The position numbers were made by a program, and so were the translations under genes. Below, one piece after another: positions 1 through 5,556 of a stretch of DNA of 12,623 bases; the stretch's first letter is position 1; each line of letters starts with the position of its first letter. The notes under the pieces were generated by a model. The model did not search any database. It was given only the letters and a program-made list of their open reading frames with translations, and was not told the DNA's origin. The stretch comes from SVTX01 sp045659745 (GTDB lineage Bacteria > Bacillota > Clostridia > Oscillospirales > CAG-272): NCBI GenBank assembly GCA_045659745.1, contig JAZRCL010000066.1, positions 1 to 12,623 on the forward strand, written 5' to 3'.

Positions 1-693
1 GTCCTCGTCTCCGCAAACGCCACAAACTCCATTTTTATATGAGTGTCCGAGAGCCTCTGTAGGTGTGTCGGTGTAACTATCGCCGCACTCGCAAGAGTGA
101 GTGGTGTAGCCGTCCGCTGTGCAGGTGGGAGCAGTCACGGAAGTTGTGTAGTTGTGAACGTGAGGAGGAACATAGTCGGGGTCAGCCTCGCCGCAAACTC
201 CACATACACCGTCCTCAAAGTCGTGACCGAGCGCCTCTGTGGGTGTGTCGGTGTAGCTGTGGCCGCACTCGCAGGAGTGAGTGGTGTAGCCGTCCGCTGT
301 GCAGGTAGGAGCAGTTACAGAAGCGGTGTAGCTATGGGTATGAGGTACGTAATCGGGATCATCCTCACCGCAAACTCCACATACACCGTCCTCAAAGTCG
401 TGTCCGAGCGCGTCTATTGCATTATCTGTGTAGGTCTCGCCGCAAGCGCAGGAGTGAGTGGTGTAGCCCGCGGTTGTGCAAGTGGGAGCAGTCACGGAAG
501 ACGTGTAGCTGTGAACGTGAGGAGGAACATAGTCGGGGTCAGTCTCGCCACAAACTCCACAGATGCCGTCCTCAAAGCTATGACCGAGTGCGTCAACGGG
601 TGTGTCTGTGTAGGTGTCACCGCAAGAGCAGGTGTGAGTTGTAAAGCCCGCCTGAGTGCAGGTGGGAGCTGTCACAGCGTCCACGTAGGAGTG
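1..693 (-). repeat. Four in-frame coding tandem repeats, 180/177/180 bp
   Basis: The Cys codon in the motif APTC recurs at 658-660, 478-480, 301-303 and 121-123, giving periods of 180, 177 and 180 bp, all multiples of three. The fourth unit (156 to 1) runs into the edge. DNA identity between units is high, notably around the APTC and EDGVCGVCG segments. This points to recent duplication or gene conversion and to likely copy-number variation between strains. Units differ mainly in the residues after the CxC pair (GET, GHS, GDS). Confidence 0.88.
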
Positions 694-915
694 ACCATTG
701 GGGCTACCCTCAGTAGCGCCGCATTCACAGGTTTTAGGGGTTGTACACGTTGCATCACTGAACACGTGAGTGTGCTCGGTGTTATTTTTTGTGGGGGATT
801 CGGTGGGTGTGCTTGAGGGAGCTTCTGTGTTTTTGTTAGCGTTATCACATGCAACAAAAAGCAGAGAAATTGAGAGAACAAGCACAAGCAGGGTCAGAAG
901 ACGAAGATTTTTCAT
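1..915 (-). CDS. Cys/His-rich tandem-repeat lipoprotein, 3' end cut off by window edge
   Basis: The reading frame is open from an ATG at 915 to the left edge (305 codons, no stop), so the C-terminus is missing. Residues 1-23 form a lipoprotein signal peptide: MKN, a hydrophobic stretch, then LFVAC with the lipidated Cys at 23. A Ser/Thr/Pro-rich spacer follows (about 24-48), then a degenerate Cys-rich unit (about 49-74). Four tandem units start at residues 75, 135, 194 and 254. Each carries an APTC Cys, an HxCxCG pair, an ALGH His and a CGVCG pair, and the first three end in DPDYVP. AGGAAG sits 7 nt before the ATG. Repeats of this look occur in surface proteins of gut Clostridia. The CxxC/CxC pairs suggest metal binding or disulfides, but this is inference. 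Function is unknown: it may be an adhesin stalk, or a catalytic domain may lie beyond the edge. The gene is separated from the upstream operon by a terminator. Confidence 0.85.
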   Translation of the reverse strand, partial: MKNLRLLTLLVLVLSISLLFVACDNANKNTEAPSSTPTESPTKNNTEHTHVFSDATCTTPKTCECGATEGSPNGHSYVDAVTAPTCTQAGFTTHTCSCGDTYTDTPVDALGHSFEDGICGVCGETDPDYVPPHVHSYTSSVTAPTCTTAGYTTHSCACGETYTDNAIDALGHDFEDGVCGVCGEDDPDYVPHTHSYTASVTAPTCTADGYTTHSCECGHSYTDTPTEALGHDFEDGVCGVCGEADPDYVPPHVHNYTTSVTAPTCTADGYTTHSCECGDSYTDTPTEALGHSYKNGVCGVCGDED

Positions 916-951
916 ATTTGTTCTTCCTTTCTTTTTATTATTCCATCTTAT

Positions 952-980
952 ATTATAACATACATGGACAGCAAATCCAA
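952..980 (-). promoter_or_regulatory. Extended -10 sigma-A promoter for the repeat lipoprotein
   Basis: On the minus strand, TATAAT (957-952) is preceded by TGT, which makes the extended -10 motif TGnTATAAT. A weak -35 box, TTGGAT (980-975), lies 17 nt upstream. The predicted transcription start is about 945, leaving a ~30 nt leader with AGGAAG before the ATG at 915. This implies transcription independent of the upstream operon. Confidence 0.65.
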
Positions 981-1089
981 TTAGCTAAATATACAAAAAG
1001 AGAAAGTTTTTTTGTTCAATATAGCTTGTTATAATTTGTGGGTGTGCAAAACGCTTGATAATGCCTAGAGTTGATGAACTCAAATAGCA

Positions 1090-1117
1090 AAAAAGAGAAG
1101 CAAAAGCTTCTCTTTTT
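1090..1117 (-). terminator. Intrinsic terminator ending the four-gene minus-strand operon
   Basis: A perfect 12-bp stem (arms 1090-1101 and 1106-1117, AAAAAGAGAAGC paired with GCTTCTCTTTTT) closes a 4-nt loop. On the minus strand it ends in a run of T residues and begins 6 nt after the stop codon of the aldo/keto reductase. The near-symmetry (A-tract on one side, T-tract on the other) would also allow function on the plus strand, but no plus-strand gene enters it. Confidence 0.9.
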
Positions 1118-1123
1118 GTGTAA

Positions 1124-2248
1124 TTATTTTATTTTATTTGCAAAGTCCGACATCATTGCGCTTATTCTTATGTTCTGCGGGCAGACCGCCTCGCAAGCTT
1201 TACAACCAATGCATGCAGAAGGCTTTTTCTCATCCTCAAAGGAGTTTATATCCTCGGGTGCGGCAAATTCACCGTCAGCACTTACCCCCTGATTGTAGAG
1301 CTTAATAATTTCGGGTATGTTGAGCTTTTTGGGGCAATATGTAGTACAGTAAGCGCACGACGTGCAGGGAAGTGTCTTCTTTGAAGTCATCTCCTTTGCA
1401 ATATTCAGAATAACCGCCATTTCCTCATCATTTAGCGGTTTTGAGGTCTGATAGGTTGCGATATTGTCTATAATCTGCTGCTGATTTGACATTCCCGAAA
1501 GAGTCACAGTCACTGTGGGTATGCTCTGAATAAAGCGGAATGCCCACTCGACCACGTTTGCGTTGGGGCGCAGAGCCTTGAGCTGCTGCTCGTACTTATC
1601 CTCAACTGTGACAAGTCCGCCGCCACGCACGGGCTCCATTACCCATACGGGAATATTGTATTTATTCATCATTTCGACCTTTGCCTTTGCGTTCTGGAAG
1701 GTCCAGTCAAACCAGTTTATCTGAAGCTGACAGAATTCTATATGCTGGCCGTATGCGTCCATAAAACGCTTCATTGTCGCAAGACTTGCATGGGCGGAGA
1801 AGCCGAGGTGACGTATGCGCCCCTTTTTCTTCTGCTCTACGAGATAATCACAGATGCCGTATTTTTGGTCAAGGTAAGCGTCTATATTGGAGTCGGTAAC
1901 GCAATGGAAAAGGTAAAAGTCAAAATATTCGGTCTGACACTTTTTAAGCTGTGCCTCGAAAATCTCTTCGACCTTATCCATATTGTCAAGGTCGTAGCCG
2001 GGGAATTTACTTGCAAGGTAGAAGCTGTTGCGGGGGTATTCCTTGAGAACCTCACCCATTACCGTCTCGGATTCGCCGCCGTGGTATCCCCAAGCGGTGT
2101 CAAAATAATTTATTCCGTTTTCAAAGGCATAGGCTACCATTTTGCGAGTGGCGTCAACGTCAATGCTCTTATCCTCGCGCATAGGGAGGCGCATGCATCC
2201 CATTCCAAGCGCGGAGAGGTTCAAATCCTGAAATTTATTGTATATCAT
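1124..2248 (-). CDS. Aldo/keto reductase with C-terminal dicluster 4Fe-4S ferredoxin domain
   Basis: This 374-residue cytoplasmic oxidoreductase has an aldo/keto reductase TIM barrel (about 1-285) fused to a ferredoxin-like tail. The AKR tetrad is visible: D50 and Y55 in FDTAWGYHGG, K81 in ASKFP, and H115 in FHC. The tail has two CxxCxxCxxxCP motifs (C295/298/301/305 and C346/349/352/356), enough for two 4Fe-4S clusters. It matches the predicted AKR-ferredoxin oxidoreductases common in anaerobes. The substrate is not known; the clusters suggest electron exchange with ferredoxin or another carrier rather than simple NADPH use. The ATG at 2248 is chosen because AGGAG lies 5 nt upstream and the family N-terminus (YNKFQDLNLSALGMGCMRLP) starts there. 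A longer frame runs back to 2341 but would overlap the 3' end of the nucleotidase gene. It is the last operon gene, 26 nt after the nucleotidase stop and just before the terminator. Confidence 0.93.
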   Translation of the reverse strand: MIYNKFQDLNLSALGMGCMRLPMREDKSIDVDATRKMVAYAFENGINYFDTAWGYHGGESETVMGEVLKEYPRNSFYLASKFPGYDLDNMDKVEEIFEAQLKKCQTEYFDFYLFHCVTDSNIDAYLDQKYGICDYLVEQKKKGRIRHLGFSAHASLATMKRFMDAYGQHIEFCQLQINWFDWTFQNAKAKVEMMNKYNIPVWVMEPVRGGGLVTVEDKYEQQLKALRPNANVVEWAFRFIQSIPTVTVTLSGMSNQQQIIDNIATYQTSKPLNDEEMAVILNIAKEMTSKKTLPCTSCAYCTTYCPKKLNIPEIIKLYNQGVSADGEFAAPEDINSFEDEKKPSACIGCKACEAVCPQNIRISAMMSDFANKIK

Positions 2249-2274
2249 ATTTTCTCCTTTGATATATTTAGAAT

Positions 2275-3951
2275 TTATGCAAAATTGCCGTCTGCGATAT
2301 ATTCTGCAAGAAGGTCTCGTGCAAATATATCCTCGTCCCAACGCATAATTTCGGTAAGTTTGTTGGGGGCGTACGTGGAGGTATAGCTGTCTACTACTAT
2401 GTAATAGGTCTTGTTTGCTTCTATTTTGCTTGCAAGCCCGCTCTCATAGGAAACGAAATAATTGCTGTTTGAGGAATTAATAAACTTTCGCAAGAGATCT
2501 GAGCCCTTTATAGAGCAGAGAACAAGCTGATTATCAAACGGGAATATTGATTGCAGGGATGAGTAGGTGACGTTGCCTGCCTGCAGATTGTATGGACTGC
2601 GAGCCTGGAAAAAGCCGCCACCGAGGACTATGTCGTATTCGTCGCCCCACAGCTCAATGCCCTTTTGATAATAGAGATTTGCAGCTGTCTGACACAGATA
2701 CGAGCTGTTTCTATAAGCGCTGTTGTAGCCTATCACCTGATCACCAAGTGATATCTGGTCGGCGTACTTTTCGCGGAGGTCTTCTACTATGCTATCGTCA
2801 GGGAGGCTTGAATATACCGAGCTTGCAACAAATCTTGCGGTGTTTACGGACGAGCTGAAGTTTGCAATATTTATATCTATCTCAACGTGGGAAATTCCCT
2901 TGTTGTCGCCGCCGTTCTGCAGATGATACACTCCGTACGCATCGCGAAGAACGTAGCTCTTGTGCGTGTGGCCCTCAAAGACGAGGTCAACGTATCCGCC
3001 CTCAGAAAGCTCCATGTCGTAGTACGACGAAAGCTGACTCGATGAAGCGCTCGTAGTACCGCTTGTATTCTGTCCGTATCCGTCGTGGAGGGAATAGACG
3101 ATATAGTCAACACCTTCTGAGCGAAGTCGCTCGGATTCTGCCTTGACAAGCTGAGTGAGCTGGTCGCCCGTCTTAAAGTATATACCACCCGAATGGTCGG
3201 GTGCGATAGAGGAGTAGCAGTCACCGATAGCGCCGATTATTCCTATCTGGATGCCACCGCGCTCAATTACGACAGACGGAGTGCAATAATCTGCAAGAGT
3301 GTTGTCGCTTCGCTCGTAAATATTTATTGCGAGGAAAGGGAATTCTGCGATAGCCAGATTATTGGCAATGAACTCCTCGCCCCAGTCGAATTCATGGTTT
3401 CCGAGTGTCATTGAAACGGCGTCAATGTAATTGAGCCATTCGGTGATTATAAGACCCTTGGTGAGATTGGACTCCGAACCGCCCTGCCACATATCGCCAG
3501 ATGAGAGGGTTATTGAATAGTCGTCATCGCGATAGGAGTTTTTGAGAAACGTCGTAAGCTCGTCAACGCCTATGTTTGATGCCGAATTGCCAAACTTGCC
3601 GTGAAGGTCGTTTATAGCGTAAAAATCTATCGTGATTATAACGGAGATTTTGCAAATATCACATAATCCGTTGTCATCGACGTCCGTGTGAGCGCAGTTG
3701 TTGTCGGGCTGCTGGGTAGGCTTTTCGGTAGGCTTTTCGGTAGGCTTTTCTGTCGGATTTTCCGTAGGCTTCTCTGTGGGAGGTTGCTCCGTGGGTGTTT
3801 CCTCGGTGGGTGTTTCCTCGGTGGGTTTCTCTGTAGGAATATTCGTGGGAGCTTCTACCGTAGGATTATTGAGGGACGGTATTTTTTGTATGCTACAGCT
3901 CGAAAAAACAATTATCAGTGCGAGCAGTAGCGGTATTATCAATTTTTTCAT
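2275..3951 (-). CDS. Surface lipoprotein 5'-nucleotidase / UDP-sugar hydrolase-like metallophosphoesterase
   Basis: This 558-residue UshA/5'-nucleotidase-family enzyme would hydrolyse extracellular nucleotides or related phosphoesters, releasing phosphate and nucleosides. Residues 1-19 are a lipoprotein signal peptide (FSSC, lipid on Cys19). A PT/E-rich stalk spans about 31-83, then a small Cys motif (C86, C97, C100, with HTDVDDNG between). The calcineurin-like domain (about 105-385) shows NDLHG (D115, H117), GD (152-153), GNHEFD (184-189, catalytic N/H pair), H289 and GHTH (327-330), the full dimetal set. The 5'-nucleotidase C-terminal domain (about 405-545) has GGGFFQARSP (444-453) and PFDNQLV (471-477), which bind substrate in this family. 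AAGGTG lies 4 nt before the ATG. Spacing is 21 nt from cls and 26 nt to the reductase gene. The exact substrate (AMP, UDP-glucose, cyclic nucleotide) cannot be told. With no outer membrane, the lipid plus PT stalk would hold the enzyme outside the cell wall. Confidence 0.93.
   Translation of the reverse strand: MKKLIIPLLLALIIVFSSCSIQKIPSLNNPTVEAPTNIPTEKPTEETPTEETPTEQPPTEKPTENPTEKPTEKPTEKPTQQPDNNCAHTDVDDNGLCDICKISVIITIDFYAINDLHGKFGNSASNIGVDELTTFLKNSYRDDDYSITLSSGDMWQGGSESNLTKGLIITEWLNYIDAVSMTLGNHEFDWGEEFIANNLAIAEFPFLAINIYERSDNTLADYCTPSVVIERGGIQIGIIGAIGDCYSSIAPDHSGGIYFKTGDQLTQLVKAESERLRSEGVDYIVYSLHDGYGQNTSGTTSASSSQLSSYYDMELSEGGYVDLVFEGHTHKSYVLRDAYGVYHLQNGGDNKGISHVEIDINIANFSSSVNTARFVASSVYSSLPDDSIVEDLREKYADQISLGDQVIGYNSAYRNSSYLCQTAANLYYQKGIELWGDEYDIVLGGGFFQARSPYNLQAGNVTYSSLQSIFPFDNQLVLCSIKGSDLLRKFINSSNSNYFVSYESGLASKIEANKTYYIVVDSYTSTYAPNKLTEIMRWDEDIFARDLLAEYIADGNFA
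3706..3837 (-). repeat. PTEKPTE low-complexity stalk repeat within the nucleotidase gene
   Basis: Residues 39-82 are built from short PTE/PTEK/PTEE units; the DNA shows repeated GAAAAGCCTACC-type units on the minus strand. Such Pro/Thr/Glu stalks typically span the peptidoglycan between a lipid anchor and a catalytic domain. The short repeats are prone to slippage, so stalk length may vary between strains. Confidence 0.85.
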
Positions 3952-3972
3952 AAGTCACCTTGATTTTTGGGT

Positions 3973-5532
3973 TTACATAAGTGGGGCAAAAATGCGGAGC
4001 ACGTCCTGAATGATTCTGACGGGTAGCTTTGTTTTACAATCCTTTGGAGTTATGCGCTTGCATCTTTCGAGTGTTTCAAGAAAGTCGTTCTTGATGCTTT
4101 GAATGGACGAGGTGTTCGTGAGACGGACGCCGCACTCAAAGTGGAGATAAAGGCTTCTGTAGTCGAGATTGGTGGTTCCTACCGTTGCTACAATATCGTC
4201 CGACAAAAAGGTTTTTGAGTGGTTAAAGCCGCCTGAGTATTCATATATTTCAACTCCTGCCGCCATCAGCTCGCGGTAATACGAGCGGGAGGTGAGGTGG
4301 ACGAAACGTTTGTCCCAGACCTCGGGGGTGATTATCTTGACGTTAATTCCACTCTTTGCACAGAGCACGAGAGCAGACATAATATTGTCGTCGGGAATAA
4401 GATAAGGGGTATTTATATAAAGATAATTTTTTGCGTTCTGTATTATACCGAGATAGACGTTTTCTCCAATGCTGGTCTTATCAAGAGGGGAATCAGCGTA
4501 GGGTTGGATAAACCCGTCGCTCTCTATCTCGCATTTTTCTTTTGCATAAGGATAGAAATTTAAATAATTCTCTTGTGTGTTTGTGCAAGCACACCACATC
4601 TGCAGAAATATCAGTGTCAGACTCCATGACGCCTCGCCCTCAAGCTTTATCGAGCAGTCCTTCCAGTGTCCGTGCTTTTGCTTTTGGTTGATATACTCGT
4701 CGGCGATATTACAGCCGCCTGTATAAGCAACTTTACCGTCGATTGACGTTATCTTTCGGTGGTCGCGGTTGTTCTGGAGTCCGGAAACTATAGGCATAAA
4801 CTTGTTGAAAACATGGCATTTTATACCGGCTGCCTCAAGCTGCTTATTATACTTTTTATGGAGGGTCAGGAAGCATCCGATGTCGTCGTAGATTATTCTC
4901 ACGTCAACACCTTCTGCCGCTTTTTTCTTAAGAATGTCAAGCACGGAGTCCCAGAATACGCCCTCCTCAATTATAAAATATTCAAGGAAAATGTATTTTT
5001 CGGCTTTTTCGAGCTCGGCTATCATATCTCTGTACCAGAATTCACCCAGTGAGAAATATGTAGTTTTGGTGTTTGTATAGACGGGAAATCCCTCTGTATT
5101 CTGAAGATAATTGACAGAGGGGAGCTGAGACGGAGCTTTTTCTTCAATAAGCGGTAGTTTATCCTCCGTCTTGAAAAGTGGGATGGCTGTGTCGCGGAAT
5201 TTAGAAAAATGCTTTGACACACGTCGCTCTGACGTTTGCCATTTGAAAAGCAGATAAAACAATCCACCAAAGACGGGAAAGATGAGTATGGTGAATACCC
5301 ACACCATCTTGTAAGCCGTTTTGGTTTCGCTTGTGATTATTAAAATAGATACTATAATGCTTATTGCCTGAAGGGCATAGCTGACGTAATCGGAGGCAAG
5401 GCTTGAACTGAACAATAGAATTCCAAACAGCGCAAACTGCAAAAGCAACATAATGATTATTGAAATCCTCTGTCTGCGCAGAGCATAATACCATTTTTTA
5501 CGGTGCTTGGGTCTTTTTGTTTTCTTAGCCAC
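3973..5532 (-). CDS. cls: Cardiolipin synthase (phospholipase D superfamily)
   Basis: This 519-residue membrane enzyme joins two phosphatidylglycerols into cardiolipin and glycerol. The N-terminus is basic, followed by hydrophobic segments at about 22-43, 49-67 and 76-96, then two PLD catalytic domains. The HKD motifs are complete: H258/K260/D265 (HRKITSID, followed by TGGCNIADEY) and H438/K440/D445 (HSKTFLSD, followed by GTTNLDYRS). Length matches typical Cls proteins (about 480-520). The start is set at the GTG at 5532 because AAAGGAGG ends 7 nt before it. An in-frame TTG at 5538 is only 1 nt from that site and unlikely. The gene lies 24 nt after the ATPase stop and 21 nt before the nucleotidase gene, so all are probably co-transcribed. 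The link to calcium transport may reflect envelope homeostasis, but that is inference. Confidence 0.95.
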   Translation of the reverse strand: MAKKTKRPKHRKKWYYALRRQRISIIIMLLLQFALFGILLFSSSLASDYVSYALQAISIIVSILIITSETKTAYKMVWVFTILIFPVFGGLFYLLFKWQTSERRVSKHFSKFRDTAIPLFKTEDKLPLIEEKAPSQLPSVNYLQNTEGFPVYTNTKTTYFSLGEFWYRDMIAELEKAEKYIFLEYFIIEEGVFWDSVLDILKKKAAEGVDVRIIYDDIGCFLTLHKKYNKQLEAAGIKCHVFNKFMPIVSGLQNNRDHRKITSIDGKVAYTGGCNIADEYINQKQKHGHWKDCSIKLEGEASWSLTLIFLQMWCACTNTQENYLNFYPYAKEKCEIESDGFIQPYADSPLDKTSIGENVYLGIIQNAKNYLYINTPYLIPDDNIMSALVLCAKSGINVKIITPEVWDKRFVHLTSRSYYRELMAAGVEIYEYSGGFNHSKTFLSDDIVATVGTTNLDYRSLYLHFECGVRLTNTSSIQSIKNDFLETLERCKRITPKDCKTKLPVRIIQDVLRIFAPLM

Positions 5533-5556
5533 AGCCAAGCCTCCTTTCCGAGAATT

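Noticed and set aside
43..816. Plus-strand 257-codon open frame with repeated segments
   Set aside because: It is antisense to the repeat lipoprotein. Its repeats are the mirror of the real protein's repeats, it starts without a ribosome binding site, and its translation has no recognisable domain. The minus frame has a signal peptide, promoter and ribosome binding site.
1742..2386. Plus-strand 214-codon frame over the reductase and nucleotidase junction
   Set aside because: It crosses the junction of two well-supported minus-strand genes and shows no family resemblance. It is a shadow frame.
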